Positions 27,219 through 35,938 of a stretch of DNA of 64,000 nt are shown here, piece by piece. Both the position numbers and the translations under genes were made by a program. How positions within the stretch are numbered: position 1 is the first letter of the stretch; every line of letters begins with the position of its first letter. The notes beneath the pieces are model-generated. The model saw only the letters and a list, made by a program, of their open reading frames with translations. It did no database searches and was not told the origin of the DNA. Source of the stretch: Streptomyces dangxiongensis (GTDB taxonomy: Bacteria > Actinomycetota > Actinomycetes > Streptomycetales > Streptomycetaceae); contig NZ_CP033073.1 in assembly GCF_003675325.1 (NCBI RefSeq), positions 5,146,001 through 5,210,000 on the forward strand, read 5' to 3'.

Positions 27219-28112
27219 TCAACCCTTTACTCCGGTGAGGGTGACGCCCTCGACGAACGCCTTCTGGGCGAAGAAGAACACGAGGATCACGGGGGCCATG
27301 ACCAGCACGGTCGCCGCCATGGTGAGGTTCCAGTCGGTGTGGTGGGCGCCCTTGAAGGACTCCAGGCCGTAGGACAGGGTCCAGGCGCCGGGGTTCTCCG
27401 ACGCGTAGATCTGCGGGCCGAAATAGTCGTTCCAGGCGTAGAAGAACTGGAAGAGGGCCACGGCGGCGATGCCCGGCCTGGCCATGGGCAGGACCACCCG
27501 GACGAGGGTGCGCAGGTCGCCGCAGCCGTCGACCTTCGCCGCGTCCAGGTACTCGTTCGGGATGGTCATCAGGAACTGGCGCAGCAGGAAGACGGAGAAC
27601 GCGTCCCCGAACGCCATCGGGACGATCAGCGGCCACAGCGTGCCGGACAGGTCGAGCTGCTTCGCCCAGAACAGGTACATCGGGATGACGACCACCTGCG
27701 GCGGCAGCATCATCATCGAGATCACCAGCATGAGTGACAGGTTGCGGCCCCGGAAGCGGAACTTGGCGAGCGCGTACGCCACCGGCACCGAGGACACGAC
27801 GGTCAGGACGGTGCCGAGGCCGGCGTAGACCAGCGTGTTGCGCCACCAGGTGAGGAAGCCGGGGGTGTCGAAGACCTTCCGGTAGTTGCCCCACTCCCAG
27901 GTGTGCGGGATCAGGTCCCGGCTCAGCGCCTGGCTGTCGCTCATCAGCGACGTCAGCACCACGAACACGAACGGCAGGGTGAAGAACAGTGCGGCGGCGA
28001 CGCCGAGGGCGTGGACCGCGATCCACTCCAGCAGCGCCCTGCGGCGGGCGGCGCGCCCGGCCGCGGAGACGGACGGCGCCGGCCGCACGGGCCGGTCCAG
28101 TACGTGGGTCAT
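27219..28112 (-). CDS. Sugar ABC transporter permease, MalG type
   Basis: A 297-residue inner-membrane protein with six hydrophobic segments; ATPase-contact EAA loop EYLDAAKVDGCGDLRTLVR. It pairs with the MalF-type permease 2 bp upstream. No ATPase gene is in the operon, as in other Streptomyces sugar importers that share MsiK. Confidence 0.92.
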   Translation of the reverse strand: MTHVLDRPVRPAPSVSAAGRAARRRALLEWIAVHALGVAAALFFTLPFVFVVLTSLMSDSQALSRDLIPHTWEWGNYRKVFDTPGFLTWWRNTLVYAGLGTVLTVVSSVPVAYALAKFRFRGRNLSLMLVISMMMLPPQVVVIPMYLFWAKQLDLSGTLWPLIVPMAFGDAFSVFLLRQFLMTIPNEYLDAAKVDGCGDLRTLVRVVLPMARPGIAAVALFQFFYAWNDYFGPQIYASENPGAWTLSYGLESFKGAHHTDWNLTMAATVLVMAPVILVFFFAQKAFVEGVTLTGVKG

Positions 28113-28114
28113 GG

Positions 28115-29056
28115 TCAGTCACCTGCCTGGATCAGGCCGCCCCGGCGCCGCATCAGCAGCGCGGTGAACGCCATCGACAGGGCGAACAGCACCAGCGCCA
28201 CCGCGCAGGCCGAGCCGTAGTCGAAGCGCTGGAAGCCGAGGTTGTAGACGAGCTGGGGGAGGGTGAGGGTGGACTTGTCGGGGTAGCCGGGCTCGAACTG
28301 GGTGCCCGCGCCCTGGATCACGCCGGAGGCGACCTTCCCGGCGACCAGCGGCTGGGTGTAGTACTGCATGGCCTGGATCACGCCGGTGACGACGGCGAAC
28401 ATCACGATCGGCGAGATGTTCGGCAGGGTGACGTACCGGAACCGCTGCCACGCCGAGGCGCCGTCCAGTTCCGCCGCCTCGTACTGCTCGGCCGGCACGT
28501 CCAGCAGCGCGGCCATGAAGATGACCATCAGGTCGCCGATGCCCCACAGGGCCAGCAGGGTCAGCGCCGGCTTGGACCAGGCGGGGTCGCTGAACCAGCC
28601 CGGGGCCGCGATGCCGGTCTTCTCCAGGAGGGAGTCGACGGGGCCCGTGCCGGGGTTGAGGAGGAACGCGAAGGCCATGGTCGCCGCGACCGGCGGGGCC
28701 AGGTAGGGCAGGTAGAACAGGGTGCGGAAGACGCCCGTGCCGGTCTTGATCTTCGTGATGAGCAGGCCGACGCCGAGCCCGAAGAGCACCCGGAGGCTCA
28801 CCATGACCGCGACCAGCCACAGCGTGTTGCGCAGGGCGGGCCAGAACAGCGGGTAGTGGGCGAAGACGTACACCCAGTTCTTCCCGCCGGTCCACCGCGG
28901 CGGCTGGAAGCCGTCGTAGTGCATGAAGGAGAAGTAGACCGTGGAGAGCAGCGGGTAGGCGAAGAAGACCGCGAACCCGACGAGCCACGGCGACATGAAG
29001 GCGAGCGTGCGCAGGGCCGAGCGCCGGCGCCTGGACGCCAGGGTGACGGTGCTCAT
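28115..29056 (-). CDS. Sugar ABC transporter permease, MalF type
   Basis: A 313-residue protein with N-terminal cytoplasmic Arg-rich tail, six hydrophobic segments and the EAA loop EQYEAAELDGASAWQRFRYV. ATG 29056 shares one base with the binding-protein stop (TGATG), so translation is coupled. The open frame extends further upstream as a shadow of the binding-protein gene. Confidence 0.92.
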   Translation of the reverse strand: MSTVTLASRRRRSALRTLAFMSPWLVGFAVFFAYPLLSTVYFSFMHYDGFQPPRWTGGKNWVYVFAHYPLFWPALRNTLWLVAVMVSLRVLFGLGVGLLITKIKTGTGVFRTLFYLPYLAPPVAATMAFAFLLNPGTGPVDSLLEKTGIAAPGWFSDPAWSKPALTLLALWGIGDLMVIFMAALLDVPAEQYEAAELDGASAWQRFRYVTLPNISPIVMFAVVTGVIQAMQYYTQPLVAGKVASGVIQGAGTQFEPGYPDKSTLTLPQLVYNLGFQRFDYGSACAVALVLFALSMAFTALLMRRRGGLIQAGD

Positions 29057-30399
29057 CACCGGGCCTGCGCGATGTCCGTGTCGATCTGCGCGGCCGTCTT
29101 CCGAAGGCCGGCCTTCAGATCGGTGACCTTGCCGCTCTCGTAGTCGTAGCCGAACTGCTGGATCGTCACCAGGTACACCCCGCCGTTGAGGGAGGCGGGC
29201 GTGGTGGTGGAGTGCGGGTTCGCGGCGATGTCCAGGAACGTCCTGAAACGCGGGTCGTACTTCAGCTTCGGGGACTTCAGCGCGGCCAGCGTGGAGGGCA
29301 CGTTGTGGATGGCGTTGGCGAAACCGACCACCGCGTCCGTGTCCGTGGTCATGTACTTCACCAGCTCCCAGGCCGCGTTCTGCTTGTGGCTGGTGGCGGC
29401 GATGCCCGCGACGGTGCCGGTGATGTAGCCCTTGCCGTACTCGCCGGCCCGGTCGTCCGGTACGGGCAGCGGGGCCACGCCGATCTCGAAGCCGGGCTTC
29501 GCCTCCTCCGCCATGCCGAGCCGCCATTCGCCGTCGAGCTGCATGGCGACCTGGCCGGTGTGGAAGGGGTGCCGGGCGCCCCACTCGTCGCCGAGGGTCG
29601 CCCGGAACCGCTCCAGCCTGCGGAAGCCGCCGAGTTGGTCGACGAGTTTCTTCTGGAGCGTGAACCCCTGCTGGAAGGCGGGGTCCCCGGCGACCCGGGA
29701 TCTGCCGTCGCGGTCGAAGTACGTCGGCGAGAACTGGGCGAGGTAGTGCTCGGTGGTGGACTCCCAGCCGTGGTAGTCCGGCATGAACCCGAGCTGCTTG
29801 TAGCCGTCTCCCTGACGCACGGTCAGCTTCTCGGCGTCGGCCGTGAACTGCGACCAGGTCCGGGGCGGTGCCGTGATGCCCGCCTTCCGGAAGGCCGTCT
29901 TGTTGTAGTAGAGGCCGTAGGCGTCACCGAGCAGCGGGACCGTGCAGCGGTTGCCCTCGAACCGGGTGTACTCGTTCATCGGCTTCGGGAACGTCGTGCT
30001 CGGGTCGATCCGGGACTTCTCGAAGAAGGGGTTCAGGTCCACCAGGGCGCCCGAGGAGCAGAACTTGCCCACGTTGTTGGTGGTGAACGAGGAGATCACG
30101 TCCGGGGCGTCGCCGCCGCCGGAGCGCAGCGCCTGGTTGATCTTGTCGTCGGTCATGTTGCCGACGACGTTCACATGGATGTTGGGGTGCGCCTTCTCGA
30201 AGCCGGCGACCAGTGACCGGACGGCCTCCACCTCGTTCGGCGCGCTCCAGGCGTGCCAGAAGTTGATCGTCGTGTTCTTCGAGGCGTCGTCCGTGGCACC
30301 CGAGCCGGACCGGCCGGTACAGGCGGTGGTGAGCAGGGCCAGCGACGCGGTCAGGGCAAAAGCCGTCTTTCGGACAGCCGGGGGTATGACGTCGGGCAT
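29056..30399 (-). CDS. Sugar-binding lipoprotein of an ABC importer
   Basis: A 447-residue extracytoplasmic binding protein, family 1. The signal peptide ends in the lipobox LTTAC at residue 27, then comes a short Ser/Gly linker. TINFWHAWSAPNE and GLYYNKTAFRKAG are conserved early motifs, and GYITGTVAGIAATS lies in the C-terminal half. Ligand cannot be read from sequence; the GH4 and GlcNAc-kinase-like genes downstream suggest a beta-glucoside or amino-sugar disaccharide. It starts 60 bp after the ROK gene. Confidence 0.92.
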   Translation of the reverse strand: MPDVIPPAVRKTAFALTASLALLTTACTGRSGSGATDDASKNTTINFWHAWSAPNEVEAVRSLVAGFEKAHPNIHVNVVGNMTDDKINQALRSGGGDAPDVISSFTTNNVGKFCSSGALVDLNPFFEKSRIDPSTTFPKPMNEYTRFEGNRCTVPLLGDAYGLYYNKTAFRKAGITAPPRTWSQFTADAEKLTVRQGDGYKQLGFMPDYHGWESTTEHYLAQFSPTYFDRDGRSRVAGDPAFQQGFTLQKKLVDQLGGFRRLERFRATLGDEWGARHPFHTGQVAMQLDGEWRLGMAEEAKPGFEIGVAPLPVPDDRAGEYGKGYITGTVAGIAATSHKQNAAWELVKYMTTDTDAVVGFANAIHNVPSTLAALKSPKLKYDPRFRTFLDIAANPHSTTTPASLNGGVYLVTIQQFGYDYESGKVTDLKAGLRKTAAQIDTDIAQAR

Positions 30400-30458
30400 G
30401 GCGGGGTCTCCCAGGGGCGGGTGGGCGGAAGGGGAGTGCTACCGAGGTGCGGTGGGGC

Positions 30459-31682
30459 TCAGCGCGAGGTGTCGAAGACCTCGTCGCGGGTGGCGGCGAG
30501 CGCGGACTCCAGCGCGCCGCGCAGGACGGGGTGTTCGCGGACTTCGCCGACGACCAGCCGGGGCCGGGCCGCGGCCAGCTCCTCCAGCTCGGCCTGGACG
30601 AGGGCGCGCAGCACCTCGCCGCCGGCCGTCAGGGCGGAGCCGCTGAGGACGACGAGTTCGGGGTCGAGGACGGAGACGAGCGAGGCGAGACCGGTGGCCA
30701 GCCGGGTCGCGTAGGTTCGCAGCAGTTCCCGGTGGGGGCCGCCGGTGTGGTCGGCGGCGCGGGCGACGAGCGCGGTGGCGGCCTCGGCGTACGGCCCCGA
30801 CGGCACGTCCTCGATGCCGAGTTCGCGGGCCAGCCCCGGTACGGCCTGGGAGCCGGCCAGCTCCTGGTAGCCGCCGCTGTTGGCCTTGGTGACCTGCCGG
30901 ACCAGGGGGGCGCCCGGCACCGGCAGGAAGCCGACCTCGCCGGCGCCGCCGGTCCAGCCGCGGTGCAGCCGGCCGCCGAGGACCAGGGCGGCGCCGAGGC
31001 CCTCCTGGTTCCACAGCAGCACGAAGTCCGCGTGGCCGCGGGCCGCGCCGAGGCGTTGCTCGGCTATGGCGGCGAGGTTGACGTCGTTCTCGTACTCGAC
31101 CGGCATCGGCAGCGCCGCCGCGAGTTCGTCGAGGAGGGTGGGGGAGTGCCAGCCGGGCAGGTGGGAGGCGTAGCGCAGGCGGCCGGTGCCCGGATCGAAG
31201 GCGCCGGGGGTGCCGATGACCAGCCGGTGCACGTCGGACCGGGCGAGCCCGGCGGCCTTGACGGCACCGTCCAGCGCCTCGGTGACCTGCTGGACGACGG
31301 GCTGGGCGGGCCGTCGGCCGGGGGTGGGCAGCCGGTACTCGCCGACCGTGCGGCCGGTGATGTCGGCGACGGCGGCCCGGATGCGGTGCGGGGTGACGTC
31401 GAGCCCGGCGGCGTACGCGGCGGCCGGGTCGATCGCGTAGAGCTGGGCGTTGGGGCCCGGCCGGCCCTCGCTGGTGCCGGTGAGCCGGACCAGTCCGGCG
31501 GCCTCCAGGCGGGCCAGCAACTGTGAGGCGGTGGGCTTGGACAGGCCGGTGAGCTTGCCGATCCGGGTGCGCGACAGCGGCCCGTGCTCCAGCAGCAGGT
31601 CCAGGGCGGCGCGGTCGTTCATGGCGCGCAGGACGCGCGGGGTGCCCGGCGTACCGGCGGTTCCTGCCATGGGGGTCGACAC
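30459..31682 (-). CDS. ROK-family transcriptional regulator
   Basis: The 407-residue product has an N-terminal winged helix (GPLSRTRIGKLTGLSKPTAS, residues ~33-52) and a ROK sugar-kinase-like domain from about residue 85, with VIGTPGAFDPGTG and GWTGGAGEVGFLP. The DGGGTKxx-type phosphate loop of true kinases is replaced, and the canonical zinc motif CxCGxxGCxE is absent (SGGYQELAGSQAV instead), so it is a regulator with altered metal site. It heads the sugar operon and probably represses it until sugar binds; a palindrome 81 bp upstream of its start is the likely operator. GTG 31682 or ATG 31670 may be the start. Confidence 0.88.
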   Translation of the reverse strand: MSTPMAGTAGTPGTPRVLRAMNDRAALDLLLEHGPLSRTRIGKLTGLSKPTASQLLARLEAAGLVRLTGTSEGRPGPNAQLYAIDPAAAYAAGLDVTPHRIRAAVADITGRTVGEYRLPTPGRRPAQPVVQQVTEALDGAVKAAGLARSDVHRLVIGTPGAFDPGTGRLRYASHLPGWHSPTLLDELAAALPMPVEYENDVNLAAIAEQRLGAARGHADFVLLWNQEGLGAALVLGGRLHRGWTGGAGEVGFLPVPGAPLVRQVTKANSGGYQELAGSQAVPGLARELGIEDVPSGPYAEAATALVARAADHTGGPHRELLRTYATRLATGLASLVSVLDPELVVLSGSALTAGGEVLRALVQAELEELAAARPRLVVGEVREHPVLRGALESALAATRDEVFDTSR

Positions 31683-32000
31683 CTGCCTTTCCAGCCGCCC
31701 AGCCTTTCAGTGACCGGGTGACGGCGTCCAGTCTTGATCACGGGCCGCCGGGAGATCACTGTTAGGAAAGTTTCCTATTCGGATGGGAGGAACGTAAGCC
31801 CAGGACGAAGGGGGCGTCAATAGACAACGCCCCCGAGGCAACGGAGTCGTTATCTCAAGGGCGTTGCGGTACGGGCGCCGACGGAGGGACTCCCGACGGG
31901 CCGGCCATGGCGGAGACGTGGGACCCCGGGCCGGGCGGGGCCGGATCCGCAGCCCCGTCACGAGTACGCCACTCACACGGTTGCCGCTGCTCACCGGGCG
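31683..32000. other. Promoter region of the sugar operon
   Basis: It holds the 15-bp ROK operator candidate, an AT-rich core around 31760-31800, and a weak 8-bp hairpin (CAACGCCC at 31825 / GGGCGTTG at 31859). No gene is seen between 31867 and 32000. Confidence 0.5.
31763..31777. promoter_or_regulatory. Palindromic ROK-type operator
   Basis: TAGGAAAGTTTCCTA is a perfect palindrome around a central G, with TT and TT-like flanks. It resembles NagC/XylR-type ROK operators, which are AT-rich palindromes of the same design. It lies 81 bp upstream of the ROK start. Confidence 0.65.
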
Positions 32001-32456
32001 ATGGCCACCGTGGCGGACGCCGGCCTGTCCTGGCCGGCCGTCGGCGGCATCGTCCTCGCGCCGGCCGTCTGGGCCCTGCTCAGCCTGCTCGTCGCCGACT
32101 ACGTCCACGGCGCCCTGCTCCACCGGGCACGCGGCACCGGCATCGCGGTCACCCGGGACGCCCTCACGGCCGCCCAGGAGCGGCCCCTGCCCGCCGGGGC
32201 CACCGAGCGCCTGCGCGCGGGGCTCGCCGGGTCCGGGCGGGCGTACGACGTGGTGGACGGCGGCCCGCTGGAGTTCCGGTGGCGGCCGTTGCGCGGCCCG
32301 CACGCCGTCACCGGATGCGTGACCGTCGACGAGACGTCGGGCGAGCCCCGCCTCCGGCTCCACACGGACGAGGCACCGCGCGGCATGCCGGGAGAGCGAA
32401 CGGCGAGCGCGTCCGTCGCGCTGTGCCGGATGACGAGGCTGGCGGAGGCGGAGTGA
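32001..32456 (+). CDS. Small membrane protein of unknown function
   Basis: A 151-residue product with one clear hydrophobic segment (VGGIVLAPAVWALLSLLVAD, residues 14-33) and a mixed soluble domain that ends in RMTRLAEAE. Codon use fits the neighbours. I do not recognise the family. The start ATG 32001 has no strong ribosome site and the frame opens further in another phase, so the N-terminus is uncertain. Confidence 0.55.
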   Translation: MATVADAGLSWPAVGGIVLAPAVWALLSLLVADYVHGALLHRARGTGIAVTRDALTAAQERPLPAGATERLRAGLAGSGRAYDVVDGGPLEFRWRPLRGPHAVTGCVTVDETSGEPRLRLHTDEAPRGMPGERTASASVALCRMTRLAEAE

Positions 32457-32561
32457 GCGGGGGGCACCCCACCTGGCTCACCGGTGCCCGGGGCGCCGCT
32501 CCGGCCCGCGGTGCCGACCCCGACGGGGAGGCGTGGGCCTGCCGGCCGGTCTGCGGCCCGC

Positions 32562-33163
32562 TCAGCCGGTGACGAACGGGGCCGTGTCCAGGGTCGGGTA
32601 CGGCGCCGGGAGCGGGAGCGGTTCGCCGAGGTCGGCCTTGGTGCCGGTGGCGTAGTACGCCTCGGTGGGGTCGTCACCGGGGAGGACCGGATCCGTGTAG
32701 CAGTGGGCCGTCCTGGAGTGGCGGTCGACGAGGACGTAGACCGGGACGCCGGCGGCGGCGTAGGTGCGGAGCTTGGGGCCGGTGGAGGTGACCTCGCCGA
32801 CGAGGGCGAGCATGTCGATGGGGTACCAGCCCTCGTGGGCTTTCCGGTACGACTCGTCGAGCTCGGTCGGCCTGCGACGGCGGACGTAGAGGTCCGGCAC
32901 GATGAGGGCCATGGTCCTGCCGTCCTCGTGTGCAGCGCGGTAGCCGTTACCCATGCCCACGAGGCGGAACCCGGCCGCCCGGAACTGGAAGCTCAGCTCG
33001 AAAGCGCCGTCGTGTGATCGTCGTTCGGTTGCGGCGGCACGATGGCCGTCCCCTCGATGCACTCGGGACGAATCGGCATCGAGGTTGCCTCTTCGATCGC
33101 GCTCAACAGGTCGATGGGGTCCACCTGCGTCATCACCGGCTCCATGATCGGTTCGGCGCTCAT
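32562..33163 (-). pseudogene. Uma2-family putative endonuclease, frameshifted and internally shortened
   Basis: The 5' part reads in one frame from ATG 33163 (ribosome site AAGGAGA) through ECIEGTAIVPPQPNDDH and stops at TGA near 33001. The rest continues in another frame: ELSFQFRAAGFRLVG, VPDLYVRRRRPTELD, MLALVGEVTS and KLRTYAAAGVPVYVLVD to 32562. Together these make a Uma2 (PD-(D/E)XK-fold) protein of ~195 residues. The break near 33000-33008 needs a one-base deletion or two-base insertion, and the EVTS-to-K spacing is about five residues shorter than usual. Function of Uma2 proteins is unproven. Confidence 0.75.
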
Positions 33164-33294
33164 CGCTGGTTCTCCTTGTCGCACTGGTGCCAGGCTAAGC
33201 CCGCGCTGGGGGCCCCGGCAGAACGATGGGGCATTCGCTTCGCGCGCCGGAACGGCCCATCTGTTCACTCGAACGAGCGTGCTGAACCGTTCCG

Positions 33295-34407
33295 CTACTT
33301 CGCCGGTGGCGCCGGACGCTGCGAGACGATCGGTGCCGTCGCCGCCACCTGCGGGGAGTCCGCGTTGGCGTACGCCGACGGGGCCGCGACCGTCGCCGCC
33401 GGGTCGGGGGTGTTCTCCGCGTCCTCCAGGGCCGTCGCGCCGCCCACGATGCGGATGCTCGCCGCGTCGAACGCCCGCTTGATCCGCCAGCGCAGCTCCC
33501 GCTCGACGGTCACCGACTTGCCCGGCATGGTCTTCGCCGAGACGCGGACCACCATGGAGTCGATCAGCACGGAATCCAGGCCGAGCACCTCGACCGGGCC
33601 CCACAGCAGTTCGTTCCAGGGCTCTTCCTTGCTCAGCTTCTCGGCGACCTCGTCCAGCGTGGCCCGGACCCGGTCCAGTTCCTCGCCGGCCCGTACGGTC
33701 ACGTCGACTCCGGCCGTCGCCCAGCCCTGGGAGAGGTTGCCGATCCGCTTGACCTCGCCGTTGCGGACGTACCAGATCTCGCCGCCGTCACCCCGCAGCT
33801 TGGTCACGCGCAGCCCGACCTCGATCACCTCGCCGGTGGCCACGCCCGCGTCGATCACGTCCCCGACGCCGTACTGGTCCTCCAGGATCATGAACACGCC
33901 GGACAGGAAGTCCGTGACCAGGTTCCGGGCGCCGAAACCGATGGCCACGCCCGCGACACCGGCGGACGCCAGCAGCGGCGCCAGGTTGATCTTGAAGGTG
34001 CCCAGCACCATCAGCGCGGCCGTGCCGAGGATCAGGAAGCTGGCCACCGACCGCAGCACCGAGCCGATCGCCGCCGCCCGCTGCCGGCGCCGCTCGGCGT
34101 TGACCAGCAGCCCGCCCAGCGCACTGCCGTCCACGGCCTGCGCGGTGCGGTTCATCCGGTCGATCAGCTTGGTGATCGCCCGCCGCACCACCGCTCTGAG
34201 CGAGACCGCCACGATCACGATCAGCAGGATCTGGAGACCCATCGCGAGCCACGTCGACCAGTTCTGCTCGACCCAGCTCGCCGCGTTCGTCGCGCTCTCC
34301 TGGGCGTCCTGGAGGGACGGCACGGCCGGCGCCGTCGACTGCGAAGGGGACGGAGAGGGGGACGGGGACGCGCCGGCGGCCATCAGGACGATGGGCAGGG
34401 ACGACAC
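33295..34407 (-). CDS. Mechanosensitive ion channel, MscS family
   Basis: A 370-residue small-conductance channel. After a Ser/Pro-rich N-terminus there are three membrane helices (AMGLQILLIVIVAVSLRAVV; SVASFLILGTAALMVLGTF; ASAGVAGVAIGFGARNLVTD, the pore helix with GFGARNLV), then a beta domain (GDVIDAGVATGEVIEVGLR) and the C-terminal cytoplasmic part. It opens on membrane tension to release osmolytes. GTG 34407 is chosen from GGAGG 9 bp upstream; the frame is open to 34650. Confidence 0.9.
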   Translation of the reverse strand: MSSLPIVLMAAGASPSPSPSPSQSTAPAVPSLQDAQESATNAASWVEQNWSTWLAMGLQILLIVIVAVSLRAVVRRAITKLIDRMNRTAQAVDGSALGGLLVNAERRRQRAAAIGSVLRSVASFLILGTAALMVLGTFKINLAPLLASAGVAGVAIGFGARNLVTDFLSGVFMILEDQYGVGDVIDAGVATGEVIEVGLRVTKLRGDGGEIWYVRNGEVKRIGNLSQGWATAGVDVTVRAGEELDRVRATLDEVAEKLSKEEPWNELLWGPVEVLGLDSVLIDSMVVRVSAKTMPGKSVTVERELRWRIKRAFDAASIRIVGGATALEDAENTPDPAATVAAPSAYANADSPQVAATAPIVSQRPAPPAK

Positions 34408-34723
34408 GGCAGGTACCTCCAAGGTGCTGCGCGGTCCGCACCGGCGGGCGGTCAAGGTCACGAAAAGGTCACCGGGCGGACAGGACCACCACACTAACGG
34501 GGCATCGTGCGTGCCTTCGGCCGTTCCGCACAGGAGGCGCGCAGGAGAGACACGGCTCACGCGGGCTTGAACGGGCCGTGCTCCGGGGGATGCATCAGGT
34601 GTGGTCGAAAACACTCCCAGCCCGTTACCGGCACATGGTGGCGCTTCCACCAGGCGTCAAGGGAGACTGACCTCAGATCGTCCCGGCGCGAGCCACGCGC
34701 CGCCGACGCCCAAGGAGGCACCC
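34408..34723. other. Divergent promoter region between mscS and the HNH gene
   Basis: The 316 bp hold no convincing gene. A short inverted repeat TGGTGGCGCTTCCACCA lies at 34634-34650. The HNH ribosome site AAGGAGG is at 34712-34718. Confidence 0.45.
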
Positions 34724-35261
34724 GTGCCGCATGTCCTGGTCCTCAACGCGTCGTACGAGCCGCTCGGCGTCGTACCGCTCCGCCGCGCGCTCGTCCTCGT
34801 CCTGGAGAACAAGGCCGTCTCCCTCGAGGAATCCGGCGCCTATCTGCACAGCGCGACCGTCACACTCCCCGCTCCCAGCGTGGTCCGGCTCAAGCGTTTC
34901 GTGCGGGTTCCCTACCGGGGGCCCGTGCCTCTGACCCGGCGGGCGCTCTTCGCCCGCGACGGGGGCCGGTGCATGTACTGCGGTGGCATCGCAACCAGCG
35001 TCGACCACGTCATCCCGCGCAGCCGCGGGGGCAAGCACGTCTGGGACAACGTGGTGGCCTCCTGTCGCCGCTGCAACCACGTCAAGGCCGACCGCCACCT
35101 GGTCGAGCTGGGCTGGCGGCTGCGTCACAAACCCGCCCCGCCCCTCGGGCCTGGCCTGGCGCATCATCGGCACCGGTCACCGCGATCCGCGCTGGCTCCC
35201 CTACTTGCAGCCGTACGGCGCGGACGACGCACTGGCCCGGATCGACGGCATCTCCGCGTAG
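34724..35261 (+). CDS. HNH endonuclease, with one-base frameshift
   Basis: From GTG 34724 the product reads HVLVLNASYEPLGVVPLRRA, then RRALFARDGGRCMYCGG, SVDHVIPRSRGGKHVWDN and CRRCNHVKADRH: an HNH domain with two Cys pairs. At 35141-35144 (CCCC) the reading frame breaks; the +1 frame continues naturally with GLAWRIIGTGHRDPRWLPYL to TAG 35259-35261, the usual C-terminus. Removing one C would restore a ~178-residue protein. Function in vivo is unknown. Confidence 0.82.
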
Positions 35262-35325
35262 GCCCCCCGGCCCGCGCACCGCCCCCGCCAGGCGGTCCCC
35301 GTGGCGGGCCGGCGCCGGCCGCGGT

Positions 35326-35938
35326 TCAGCCGCGGGGCCCCTCGGGGCGGGCGCCCCGCACGGCGTACCCGGCCGCGCCCAGCACGAACGCCGTCAGCGC
35401 CGCCGCCCACGCGCCCGGCTGCGCGCCCGGCTGCACCGGCCACGCCCACACCGTGGCCGCGCGGCCGTGCGCACCGTGGGAGCCCAGGTACACCGCGGTC
35501 ACGTAGCCGAACGCGGGCAGCCAGCTCACCCGGGCGCCCAGCAGGACGGCCGCCGCCGCGGTGACCCCCGTACAGCCCAGGGTGTTGCGCAGCACCGCCG
35601 GCGGCCCCGAAGGTCTCCGTACGGCCGAGCACGGCCGGCATCAGCAGCAGCGCGGCCAGCGCGGTCAGGGCCGCCAGTTGCGTCAGCCGGCGCGGCCACC
35701 ACGGCCGTACGGCGGTGCGGTCCAGTTCGTCCGACGCGCTGTACAGGCTCGTCCCGATCACCGCCGACGCCAGCAGCGGCGCCAGGGCGACGACCGGCAC
35801 CCGGCGGTCGGGGTCGAGGTAGGCGTCCAGCCGGCCGGCCGCCCACACCGCGAAGGCGGCCGTGGCGGCGAGCGCGGCCAGGGTCAGGGGGAGCGCCCGG
35901 GAGCGGACGTGGAGCACGGGTCCGTGGAGCGTCGTCAC
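35326..35938 (-). CDS. ABC transporter membrane protein, with one-base frameshift
   Basis: GTG 35938 overlaps the previous gene's stop (GTGA). The product has several hydrophobic helices (LPLTLAALAATAAFAVWAAG; VPVVALAPLLASAVIGTSLY; QLAALTALAALLLMPAVLG). At 35605-35608 (CCCC on the plus strand) the frame breaks; the other frame carries on with VLRNTLGCTGVTAAAAVLLG to 35326. With one base removed it is a ~203-residue integral membrane protein. It is the last gene of the sigma/ABC operon and probably part of its exporter. Confidence 0.7.
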
